A DNA stretch of 64,000 nt from Comamonas terrigena NBRC 13299. Lineage in GTDB: Bacteria; Pseudomonadota; Gammaproteobacteria; Burkholderiales; Burkholderiaceae_C. Every line of letters starts with the position of its first letter. Positions within the stretch are counted from its first letter, which is position 1. Made by a program: the position numbers and the translations under genes. Under the pieces are notes generated by a model, which did not search any database, was not told where the DNA came from, and worked only from the letters and a program-made list of their open reading frames with translations. Of the stretch, positions 18,714 through 25,695 are shown one piece after another. The stretch is taken from NCBI RefSeq assembly GCF_006740045.1, contig NZ_AP019749.1, positions 3,181,001 through 3,245,000 on the forward strand, in the 5' to 3' direction.

Positions 18714-18950
18714 TCACACGCGGCGTGCCGATGCGCGTGGCGCCGTGCGCAACGGATCGAGCAGGCCGCGCAGGTTGTTGTGGTCCAGCTCGTGCATCAG
18801 CGCCAGCAGCTGGCCCAGGCGCCCGGCGGGAAAGCCTTCCCGCGCAAACCAGGCCAGGTAGTTGCCAGGCAGATCGGCCAGCAGCATGTCCTTGTGCTTG
18901 CCAAAAGGCATGCGCAGCTGCACCAGTGCCTGCAGGTCGTCAGGCTGCAT
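18714..18950 (-). CDS. DUF3820 family protein
   Basis: A small cytoplasmic protein of 78 residues. The central pattern MPFGKHKDMLLADLPGNYLAWFAREGFP is the DUF3820 signature, a family sometimes called quorum-sensing-regulated virulence factor from one structural study; the function is not established. The length is normal. It is divergent from metQ. Confidence 0.85.
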   Translation of the reverse strand: MQPDDLQALVQLRMPFGKHKDMLLADLPGNYLAWFAREGFPAGRLGQLLALMHELDHNNLRGLLDPLRTAPRASARRV

Positions 18951-19128
18951 AACAGGCCTTTTTCTTAATTTGCATAAAAACCACGTTTTTTATAACTGAA
19001 ATTGAAATTCTGCTGTCCAGCCGCTCCAGGGCTGCACTAAACTTGCCTTCAGCCAACGTCGCATGCCCAGGGCGCAGACGCTGGAAACCTCTGCTGATTT
19101 TCACCTTTGCCAAGGAATTCACACCACC

Positions 19129-19914
19129 ATGCTGAAGAAGACGCTTACCGCCGTGGCCATTGCCGCACTGGCCCTGTCCGCCCATGCTGCTGACGTGCTC
19201 AAGGTTGCCGCAACCGCCGTGCCCCACGCCGAGATCCTGAATTTTGTGAAGCCCCAGCTCAAGGCCCAGGGCCTGGATCTGGAGGTCAAGGAGTTCAGCG
19301 ACTACGTGCAGCCCAATGCCGCCGTGGAAGACAAGCAACTGGACGCCAACTTCTTCCAGCACCAGCCCTACCTGGACAGCTACAACAAGGACCGCAAGAG
19401 CTCGCTGGTGCAGGTGCCCAACGGCAAGATCCACGTCGAGCCCTTCGGTGCCTATTCCACCAAGATCAAGAACATCAAGGACCTGAAGAACGGCGCCACC
19501 GTGGCCATTCCCAACGATCCTTCCAACGGCGGCCGCGCCCTGCTGCTGCTGGCCAAGCAAGGCCTGATCGAGCTCAAGGACCCCAAGAGCCTGACCTCCA
19601 CCGCGCTGGACGTGGTCAAGAACCCCAAGAAGCTGAAGTTCAAGGAACTGGAAGCGCCTCTGCTGCCCCGTGCCCTGGCCGATGTGGACCTGGCCCTGAT
19701 CAACACCAACTACGCCATCGAAGCCAAGCTCAACCCCACCAAGGATGCGCTGTTCATCGAAGGTGCGGATTCGCCCTATACCAACATCGTGGCCGCCCGT
19801 GCGGACCGTGCCAACGATCCCAACATCGCCAAGCTGATCAAGGCCCTGCACTCCCCGGAAGTGAAGAAGTTCATCCAGGACAAGTACAAGGGCGCCGTGG
19901 TGCCCGCGTTCTGA
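19129..19914 (+). CDS. metQ: MetQ/NlpA family methionine-binding protein
   Basis: Periplasmic binding component of a D/L-methionine ABC importer. The 261-residue precursor has a signal peptide ending at LSAHAADVLK. Family motifs are AVPHAEILNFVKP, DYVQPNAAVEDKQLDANFFQHQPYLD and IPNDPSNGGRALLLL. Unlike many MetQ proteins there is no lipobox Cys, so it should be soluble in the periplasm. The metN and metI genes are not adjacent. An AAGGAA element precedes the ATG at 19129. The AT-rich stretch at 18,960-19,010 probably holds the promoter. A strong terminator follows. Confidence 0.9.
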   Translation: MLKKTLTAVAIAALALSAHAADVLKVAATAVPHAEILNFVKPQLKAQGLDLEVKEFSDYVQPNAAVEDKQLDANFFQHQPYLDSYNKDRKSSLVQVPNGKIHVEPFGAYSTKIKNIKDLKNGATVAIPNDPSNGGRALLLLAKQGLIELKDPKSLTSTALDVVKNPKKLKFKELEAPLLPRALADVDLALINTNYAIEAKLNPTKDALFIEGADSPYTNIVAARADRANDPNIAKLIKALHSPEVKKFIQDKYKGAVVPAF

Positions 19915-19941
19915 ACGCAGCGGCCACGCTGAACCGCTTCC

Positions 19942-19968
19942 AAGGCGCCGCTGGTCGGCGCCTTTTTT
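19942..19968 (+). terminator. Rho-independent terminator of metQ
   Basis: Stem AAGGCGCCG/CGGCGCCTT followed by T6. Confidence 0.9.
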
Positions 19969-20240
19969 ATGCATCTACACGTTTACATAGCGTATGGCAA
20001 TGGGCTGCCGCCGGCTGTCGCCGCCAACCCACGCGAATGGTGCGCCCCATGGCGCGGGGCCGCAAAGCCCGCTGTAATGTGGGATACAGCACAGCTCTGG
20101 TGCAGATCAAGCCCGTTGTCAGCAGGTGGAAATTCGGGTTTCGCCTGACGGCATCTGCGGGCATGATGTTGCTTTTCTGTGCGCATGAACCGGTTGCGCA
20201 CCTGTGCCACCGGCATTTTTCAACCAGCACCTGCACGTCC

Positions 20241-20555
20241 ATGAGCCAAGAAGCTCCCGCCACCCCTTCCCTGGACAAAGCCATCAAGGATGGCCAGAAC
20301 GAAGTCACCCACCCCAAGACCCTGGAAGTGTTTGCCAAAAGGCATGGCGACGATCTGGGCAAGCACCACATCAACTTCCGCGGCGACATTGCCGAGAAGT
20401 TCGGCTACGACAAGATCTTCCCGACCTCCCAGCCCAAGTCGTCCGGCTATCTGGTCTACATCCAGGGCAAGAGCGGCAAGACCGGCCAGGAGGCCTTCTA
20501 CCAGATCATGGCCAACCAATGGGGCCTGCTGGAAGTGCTGGCCCGGCTGGACTGA
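20241..20555 (+). CDS. Small conserved-looking hypothetical protein
   Basis: A 104-residue hydrophilic protein I do not recognise as a named family. It has no signal peptide or membrane helix. It is rich in Lys, Gly and Asp, with segments EVFAKRHGDDLGKHHINFRGDIAEKFGYDKIFPTS split by aromatic residues, which suggests a compact fold. The frame is open 68 codons further upstream, but the ATG at 20241 is the plausible start. It stands alone between two terminators, so it has its own promoter, probably in the AT-richer stretch before 20,220. Confidence 0.7.
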   Translation: MSQEAPATPSLDKAIKDGQNEVTHPKTLEVFAKRHGDDLGKHHINFRGDIAEKFGYDKIFPTSQPKSSGYLVYIQGKSGKTGQEAFYQIMANQWGLLEVLARLD

Positions 20556-20585
20556 TCCCCGCCGTCGCGGCCTTCCCGCCCACGG

Positions 20586-20621
20586 AAAAGGCGCACCAGC
20601 GATGCTGGTGCGCCTTTTTTT
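20586..20621. terminator. Rho-independent terminator
   Basis: Stem AAAGGCGCACCAGC/GCTGGTGCGCCTTT with T7; lies between the small hypothetical gene and lysE and can serve both strands. Confidence 0.9.
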
Positions 20622-20651
20622 GCGGGGGTGCACGCCAAGTTCATGCCTGGC

Positions 20652-21305
20652 TCACGCCAGGCTGCGGTCCAGCCCCTGCCACACCCACCAGGCCAGCGAC
20701 AGCATCATGGCGCCGGTCAGGCCGTCCAGGATGCGCCAGGCCAGCGGCTGGGCAAACCAGTGCTTCAGGCGCCGGCCTGCGGCCGACAGGCCGGCAAACC
20801 ACAGCGCACTGGCACTGGCCGCACCGGCCACGAACACCCATTTCAGGTCGCCTTCCTGCCGCGCACCGATGGAGCCCACCAGCAGCACCGTGTCCAGATA
20901 GACATGGGGGTTGAACAGGGTGATCACGGCCAGCGTACCCACCACGCGCCACAGGCTGCGCCCGCCTTCCCCTTCACCCTGCTGCACGCTGTGCTGGGCA
21001 AAGACCATGCGCCACAGGGCAAACAGGCCGTAGGCCAACATGAACAGCACGCCGCCCAGGCCCAGCCAGTAGGCCCAGTCCGGGCGTTCGGCCAGCAGGC
21101 GGGCCATGCCGGCCACACCCAGACCGATCAGCAGTGCGTCGCTGGCCACACACCAGGCCACGCAGGCGCGCACATGCTGGCTGTGCACCGCCTGGCGCAG
21201 CACATAGAGGTTTTGTGCGCCGATGGAGACGATGAGGGACAGGCAGACCGTGAAGCCTGCCAGCCATGCAGCCAGAAAAGGGGTGTAGAGAGTGCTGTGC
21301 GCCAT
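20652..21305 (-). CDS. argO: LysE/ArgO family amino-acid exporter
   Basis: An inner-membrane exporter of basic amino acids, 217 residues and about six helices. The opening GFTVCLSLIVSIGAQNLYVLRQ is the LysE/ArgO signature and FNPHVYLDTVLL is the second conserved loop. It is divergent from an ArgP-type regulator across 70 bases; in Corynebacterium (LysE-LysG) and E. coli (ArgO-ArgP) the same arrangement gives induction of export by Lys or Arg, so this is expected here. Choosing between argO and lysE as the name rests on the Gram-negative background. Confidence 0.9.
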   Translation of the reverse strand: MAHSTLYTPFLAAWLAGFTVCLSLIVSIGAQNLYVLRQAVHSQHVRACVAWCVASDALLIGLGVAGMARLLAERPDWAYWLGLGGVLFMLAYGLFALWRMVFAQHSVQQGEGEGGRSLWRVVGTLAVITLFNPHVYLDTVLLVGSIGARQEGDLKWVFVAGAASASALWFAGLSAAGRRLKHWFAQPLAWRILDGLTGAMMLSLAWWVWQGLDRSLA

Positions 21306-21375
21306 GTCCCTGATTGTCCAAGGCGTACTTAAATTAGTAAAATTAAACTATCTGAACGATCTTCAATTTTTCTAA
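21306..21375. promoter_or_regulatory. Divergent control region of exporter and ArgP
   Basis: A 70-base AT-rich stretch (about 21,327-21,375) in otherwise GC-rich DNA, between the exporter gene and its LysR-type regulator. It must carry both promoters and the regulator's binding site. Short AT-rich dyads are visible, but I cannot fix one operator. Confidence 0.6.
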
Positions 21376-22293
21376 ATGCTCGACTACGCTGGACTCGAAG
21401 CCCTGGCCGCCGTGCTGCGTGAAGGCAGCTTTGACCGCGCGGCGCGCAAACTGCATGTCACTCCCTCCGCGATTTCGCAGCGCGTCAAGCAGTTGGAAGA
21501 GCGCGTGGGCCAGGTGCTGGTGCTGCGCGGCCAGCCCTGCACCGGCACCGATGCCGGCCGCCGCCTGGTGCTGCATGTGGAGCAGGTGGCACTGCTGGAA
21601 AACGAGCTGCGCCGCCATAACCCCGAACTGGTGCCGGAAGGCCAGGTGGCCCGCCCCACGCTGAAGCTGGCGGTGAATGCCGATTCGCTCAACAGCTGGT
21701 TCATCGATGCGATGTCGGGCTTCACCAGCACCGGCAACGAGCTGCTGGACATCAGCATCGACGACCAGGACCACACGGCCAAGCGCATCAAGGAAGGCGA
21801 TGTGATGGCGGCGGTCACCGCCTCGTCCAGCCACATCACCGGCTGCAACACCTGGCCGCTGGGCCGCATGCGCTATGTGGCGGCCGCCAGCCCCGACTTC
21901 GGGGCGCGCTACTTTGCCGACGGCGTGAGCAAAGAGGCCATGGCCATCGCCCCGGTGCTGACCTATGACCGCAAGGACGGCATGCAGGACAAATGGCTGC
22001 AGCAGCAGGGCCTGGCCTCGCGCACGGCCCCGCCGCGCCACTGGCTGCCGTCGGCACATGCCTTTGTGCGCGCCTGCGAAGCCAGCGTTGGCTGGGGCAT
22101 GCACCCCACGGTGCTGATCCAGCGCTATCTGGATGCCGGCACGCTGGTGGAACTGCGCCCCGACACCGACATGGTGGTGGACCTGTACTGGGCCCATGCC
22201 CGCAATGCCCAGGCCGGGCTGGAGCGGCTGACCCAGTGCGTGATTGCCGCCGCACGCAACTGGCTGGACCCGCTGCCGGCGGCGGGCGAATAG
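21376..22293 (+). CDS. argP: LysR-family regulator ArgP (LysG-like)
   Basis: A 305-residue LysR-type activator. The N-terminal helix-turn-helix covers about residues 1-60 (GLEALAAVLREGSFDRAARKLHVTPSAISQRVKQLE), followed by a type-2 periplasmic-binding-protein fold effector domain. The sequence VTPSAISQRVKQLEERVGQVLVLRGQP is typical of ArgP/IciA/LysG. It probably binds Lys or Arg and switches on the divergent exporter. Confidence 0.92.
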   Translation: MLDYAGLEALAAVLREGSFDRAARKLHVTPSAISQRVKQLEERVGQVLVLRGQPCTGTDAGRRLVLHVEQVALLENELRRHNPELVPEGQVARPTLKLAVNADSLNSWFIDAMSGFTSTGNELLDISIDDQDHTAKRIKEGDVMAAVTASSSHITGCNTWPLGRMRYVAAASPDFGARYFADGVSKEAMAIAPVLTYDRKDGMQDKWLQQQGLASRTAPPRHWLPSAHAFVRACEASVGWGMHPTVLIQRYLDAGTLVELRPDTDMVVDLYWAHARNAQAGLERLTQCVIAAARNWLDPLPAAGE

Positions 22294-22403
22294 GCCGCAC
22301 TGACGGCCTGTGGTCTGGCTGGCAGGCTGCCCGTCCGCAGCCTGCGGTGCAACGCGCACTGCGTATTAGCTGCTCAGGGCTTGTCAGCGCCTTTCAGGGA
22401 TTT

Positions 22404-22892
22404 TCAGGACTTTTCCGGCGGGATCTGCTCGGCCACATCGCGCTTCATTTCCAGCACGTGGAAGTCCAGCAGCTGGGTGGCCAGCACCGTCTCCCACATG
22501 AAGCCGGCCAGCGCGGCCAGGAAGGTGCCGATGCCCAGCAGGAAGCTGATCACGGCAAACAGCTGCTCTTCGACGCCCCAGGCCTGGCCCATGAACAGGA
22601 AGATGATGGTCAGGCCGATCAGAAAGCCGCACAGCGTCAGCAAGCCGATGCTGACATTGGAGATGCGCCCGCGCCGGCGCAGGTACTGCAGCTCGGTCAG
22701 GCCGCGCTGGATGAACTGCGCATCCTGGCTGGCACGCACCCGGTCTTCCACCACGCGTGCGCGGTCAATGATGCGCGCCAGCCGCCCGGCCACGGCGCCG
22801 ATCATGCCGGCCACCGCCGTCAACAGGAACACGGGGGCCACGGCCAGCTGCACGCTGTGGGTGGCGGTGGCAACGTCAATCACTACGCTCAT
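22404..22892 (-). CDS. DUF2721 membrane protein
   Basis: A 162-residue inner-membrane protein with three helices: one near the N-terminus (LAVAPVFLLTAVAGMIGAVAG) and two close together in the C-terminal half, separated by a basic segment RLARIIDRARVVEDR and YLRRRGRI. This is the DUF2721 pattern. Function unknown. The ATG at 22892 begins the conserved MSVVIDVATATHSVQ; an in-frame ATG at 22925 is possible. Confidence 0.85.
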   Translation of the reverse strand: MSVVIDVATATHSVQLAVAPVFLLTAVAGMIGAVAGRLARIIDRARVVEDRVRASQDAQFIQRGLTELQYLRRRGRISNVSIGLLTLCGFLIGLTIIFLFMGQAWGVEEQLFAVISFLLGIGTFLAALAGFMWETVLATQLLDFHVLEMKRDVAEQIPPEKS

Positions 22893-23185
22893 GGGAAAGC
22901 ATTCAAAAGATGGGAACAGCGACATTGTGAGGGCTGTCCACCCTGCCCGGCGCCCTGCACGCCCGCAATATCGGCTTTTGCCGTGCGCAACGCTGCGCTG
23001 CAGACTGCGCAGGCCTGCCAAACAGGCGGCTTACCCCGTGCTAAACGAGCGCTCTGCGGGCGGTTTGCGGGCGGTTTGCGCTGGCACAAATCCGCCACCC
23101 CAGGCCTTTGACATGGCACAAACCGCACGCCGGCAGCGCAGGCGATAGTCCTGCCATCCCATTGATGTAGAAAGGCTTTTTTTCC
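22893..23185. other. Intergenic region before the DUF3149 gene
   Basis: About 290 bases without a gene. An 11-base direct repeat (GCGGGCGGTTT, twice in tandem) is at about 23,056-23,078. A TTGACA hexamer at 23,108-23,113 could be a -35 box of the small gene downstream. Confidence 0.4.
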
Positions 23186-23326
23186 ATGAAGATGCTGATT
23201 GACCTGTTCTCCACCGACTACGGCCTGATGAGCATTTCCGTGATTTTCATTGTGCTCATCATGGCGGTGTACTTCACCATGCTGTTTCTGAACAAGATCA
23301 AGCTGGACGCACCGAAATCCAAATAA
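23186..23326 (+). CDS. DUF3149 small membrane protein
   Basis: A 46-residue protein read from the ATG at 23186. The N-terminal MKMLIDLFSTDYGLMS followed by one hydrophobic helix (about residues 15-36) and a short basic tail LNKIKLDAPKSK matches DUF3149, a family of tiny single-pass membrane proteins seen in beta- and gamma-proteobacteria. Function unknown. A terminator follows directly, so it is a monocistronic unit. Confidence 0.8.
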   Translation: MKMLIDLFSTDYGLMSISVIFIVLIMAVYFTMLFLNKIKLDAPKSK

Positions 23327-23360
23327 CAAGCAAGCTGGACTTCCGCGTTGTTGCACCTTG

Positions 23361-23387
23361 AGCCCGCCCTGCGCGGGCTTATTTTTT
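23361..23387 (+). terminator. Rho-independent terminator of the DUF3149 gene
   Basis: Stem AGCCCGC/GCGGGCT followed by TATTTTTT. Confidence 0.88.
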
Positions 23388-23433
23388 GGGGGCAAGGCGC
23401 TGCCGCGCCCTCCCCCATCGTGCCGCCCTGCCG

Positions 23434-24432
23434 TCAGCGGCGTGGCATCAGCGGGTAGGCCGGGTCGGTATAGCCCGGCGTGGATGGGTGGCCTGCCGGC
23501 ACCAGATCGTCCACCATGCGTTCTTCTTCGGCGCTGATGTCCAGATCGACGGCGGGCAGATAGTCCGTCCACTGGGCCAGCGTGCGTGGGCCGGCAATCA
23601 CCGCGCTCACTGCCCGGTGGCGCAGCACCCAGGCGGTGGCCCATTGCGCCAGGGTGACGCCACGCGACTCGGCATGGGCCTTCAGGCGCTGGGCGATCTC
23701 CAGTGATTCGGTGCGGAACTCCGTCTCCGTGATGCGCTTGTCACCGCGGCCGGCACGGCTGCCGGCATCAGGGGCCTGGCCGGGCAGGTATTTGCCGGTC
23801 AGCACCCCACGCGCCACCGGGCTGTAGGGCACCACGCCCAGGCCATGGAATTCGCAGGCGGGCAGTATCTCGACCTCGGGCATGCGGTTGAGCAGGTTGT
23901 AGTACGGCTGGCAGACCACGGGGCCGGCCATGTTCAGGCTGCGCGCACCATGCACCAGTTCGCCGATGCGCCAGGCGCGGAAGTTGGACACCCCCCAGTA
24001 GCGCAGCTTGCCGGCGCGCACCAGATCGTCCAGCGCGCGCAGCGGCTCTTCCAGGTCCATGCCGTTGTAGTCGCGGTGCAGGTAGAGGATGTCCAGGTGG
24101 TCGGTCTGCAGGCGCTGCAGGCTGGACTCGACCTCCTGCACCATCCATTTGCGCGAGTAGTGGCCCTGGTTGGGCGCATCGCCCATCTTGTTGCCCAGCT
24201 TGCTGGCCAGCACCCAGTCGTGGCGCTGGCCGGCCAGCAGGGGCGCCAGCATGCGTTCGCTGGCGCCCTTGGTGTAGACATCGGCGGTGTCGATGAAGTT
24301 GACACCGGCCGCCTTGGCATGGGCGACGATCTCGCCGGCCTCCTGCGCGCCGGTCTGGTCGCCGAACATCATGGCGCCCAGGCACAGGTTGGAGACTTGC
24401 AGATTGCTTTTTCCCAGTCGACGGTAGTGCAT
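23434..24432 (-). CDS. Aldo/keto reductase
   Basis: An NADP-dependent oxidoreductase of the AKR superfamily, 332 residues, TIM-barrel. The catalytic tetrad is visible: Asp and Tyr in DTADVYTKGASE, Lys in VLASKLGNKMG and His in LYLHRDYNGMD. The cofactor segment IAGPRTLAQW lies near the C-terminus. It resembles the YajO/Tas-type group; substrate unknown. The start at 24432 (MHYRRLGKSNLQVSNLCLG) is the family N-terminus; the frame is open further upstream without similarity. Confidence 0.9.
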   Translation of the reverse strand: MHYRRLGKSNLQVSNLCLGAMMFGDQTGAQEAGEIVAHAKAAGVNFIDTADVYTKGASERMLAPLLAGQRHDWVLASKLGNKMGDAPNQGHYSRKWMVQEVESSLQRLQTDHLDILYLHRDYNGMDLEEPLRALDDLVRAGKLRYWGVSNFRAWRIGELVHGARSLNMAGPVVCQPYYNLLNRMPEVEILPACEFHGLGVVPYSPVARGVLTGKYLPGQAPDAGSRAGRGDKRITETEFRTESLEIAQRLKAHAESRGVTLAQWATAWVLRHRAVSAVIAGPRTLAQWTDYLPAVDLDISAEEERMVDDLVPAGHPSTPGYTDPAYPLMPRR

Positions 24433-24663
24433 GGCGTGGCCTGTTGTGTGCAAAAGCCGCACTATGACGCATGCCGCAGGCGGTGTCATGCCACGGAGGG
24501 GACAAGCAGGCCGCCCTCCCCACCGCAGGCAGTGGGAACGTGCAGGGGGAGCCTGTCCGCAGTGCGCCACCGCGCGGTGCATGGTGTGCGGTGCGGCGCC
24601 CGCAAGCCGCTCCAGGGCTGCTGCGTGCCCGTGCCCCTATCCCTGCCCGTCCCACACAGGCAC
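24433..24663. other. Intergenic region between AKR gene and tRNA operon
   Basis: About 230 GC-rich bases; nothing coding recognised. It contains the AKR promoter region on the minus strand. Confidence 0.4.
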
Positions 24664-24699
24664 AAAAAAACCTGCCATGCATGCACAGGGCAGGTTTTT
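24664..24699 (-). terminator. Terminator of the tRNA operon
   Basis: Read on the minus strand: stem ACCTGCC/GGCAGGT with a 12-base loop followed by seven T, six bases beyond the tRNA-Leu 3' end. Confidence 0.88.
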
Positions 24700-24705
24700 C
24701 GTTGT

Positions 24706-24793
24706 TGGTGCCTCGGACCGGAATCGAACCGGTACGCCCGTTACAGGCGGCGGATTTTAAGTCCGATGTGTCTACCAATTTCACCACCGAGGC
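24706..24793 (-). tRNA. tRNA-Leu(TAA)
   Basis: 88 bases including encoded CCA. GCCTCGG pairs with CCGAGGC in the acceptor stem, the anticodon loop is CTTAAAA (anticodon TAA), there is a long variable arm, and the T loop is TTCGATT. Last gene of the tRNA operon. Confidence 0.95.
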
Positions 24794-24929
24794 CACGCCA
24801 GCCAGGCTGTCGTGTGTCTGGTTCAGACAGCGGCCAAGCATACCGCAGCATGCACCGGCTGTTGCCCTTCTGCCAACCTTCAGGACAGATAGAAAAAAGG
24901 GAAGCCTGAGCTTCCCTTTTTCAAAGACC

Positions 24930-25005
24930 TGGAGCGGGAAAACGGGTTCGAACCGTCGACCTATACCTTGGCAAGGTATCGCTCTACCAACTGAGCTATT
25001 CCCGC
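24930..25005 (-). tRNA. tRNA-Gly(GCC), copy 1
   Basis: 76 bases with encoded CCA; acceptor GCGGGAA/TTCCCGC, anticodon loop TTGCCAA. Separated from the other four copies by tRNA-Cys. Confidence 0.95.
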
Positions 25006-25013
25006 AAATTTTT

Positions 25014-25087
25014 TGGAGGCGCGAACCAGAGTCGAACTGGTCTAACCGGATTTGCAATCCGGGGCATAACCGCTTTGCTATCGCGCC
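25014..25087 (-). tRNA. tRNA-Cys(GCA)
   Basis: 74 bases with encoded CCA; acceptor GGCGCGA/TCGCGCC, anticodon loop TTGCAAA (anticodon GCA). Confidence 0.95.
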
Positions 25088-25119
25088 ATCGCAGGATGTT
25101 TGCACACCCTTGTCCAACC

Positions 25120-25195
25120 TGGAGCGGGAAAACGGGTTCGAACCGTCGACCTATACCTTGGCAAGGTATCGCTCTACCAACTGAGCTATTCCCGC
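25120..25195 (-). tRNA. tRNA-Gly(GCC), copy 2
   Basis: Identical to copy 1 over all 76 bases. Confidence 0.95.
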
Positions 25196-25252
25196 ATTCG
25201 GAAGACTTGCGCCTTCCGATGCGAACCTGTATTGCTACAGGTTCTGAAAACC

Positions 25253-25328
25253 TGGAGCGGGAAAACGGGTTCGAACCGTCGACCTATACCTTGGCAAGGT
25301 ATCGCTCTACCAACTGAGCTATTCCCGC
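25253..25328 (-). tRNA. tRNA-Gly(GCC), copy 3
   Basis: Identical to copy 1. The spacer to copy 2 is nearly the same as the spacers to copies 4 and 5. Confidence 0.95.
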
Positions 25329-25386
25329 ATTCAGAAGACTTTTCGCCTTCCGATGCGAACCTGTATTGCTACAGGTTCTGAAAACC

Positions 25387-25462
25387 TGGAGCGGGAAAAC
25401 GGGTTCGAACCGTCGACCTATACCTTGGCAAGGTATCGCTCTACCAACTGAGCTATTCCCGC
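25387..25462 (-). tRNA. tRNA-Gly(GCC), copy 4
   Basis: Identical to copy 1. Confidence 0.95.
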
Positions 25463-25519
25463 ATTCGGAAGACTTGCGCCTTCCGATGCGAACCTGTATT
25501 GCTACAGGCTCTGAAAACC

Positions 25520-25595
25520 TGGAGCGGGAAAACGGGTTCGAACCGTCGACCTATACCTTGGCAAGGTATCGCTCTACCAACTGAGCTATTCCCGC
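25520..25595 (-). tRNA. tRNA-Gly(GCC), copy 5
   Basis: Identical to copy 1; first gene of the operon, about 100 bases downstream of lon. Confidence 0.95.
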
Positions 25596-25695
25596 GTTTC
25601 CGCCGAAGCCTTGCATTCTATAACGAAGCAACGCTGCGATGGGATGAATTGTAGCGTAATTTTTTGGCCGCATTTTTCAAATGCGGCCAAAAAAC

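Larger units (their letters stand above)
25120..25595. repeat. Tandem array of four tRNA-Gly units
   Basis: Four copies of a unit of about 133-134 bases (76-base tRNA plus 57-58-base spacer). Spacers differ at only a few bases (25,196-25,252; 25,329-25,386; 25,463-25,519) and share TTCCGATGCGAACCTGTATT and a CTACAGG(T/C)TCTGAAAACC end. Confidence 0.93.

Noticed and set aside
23066..23125. Possible sigma-54 promoters (TGGCAC twice)
   Set aside because: The -12 half does not fit (no TTGC at the right spacing) in either copy.
25120..25595. Regular repeats that might suggest a CRISPR array
   Set aside because: The repeated part is a complete tRNA-Gly and the spacers are nearly identical, unlike CRISPR spacers.
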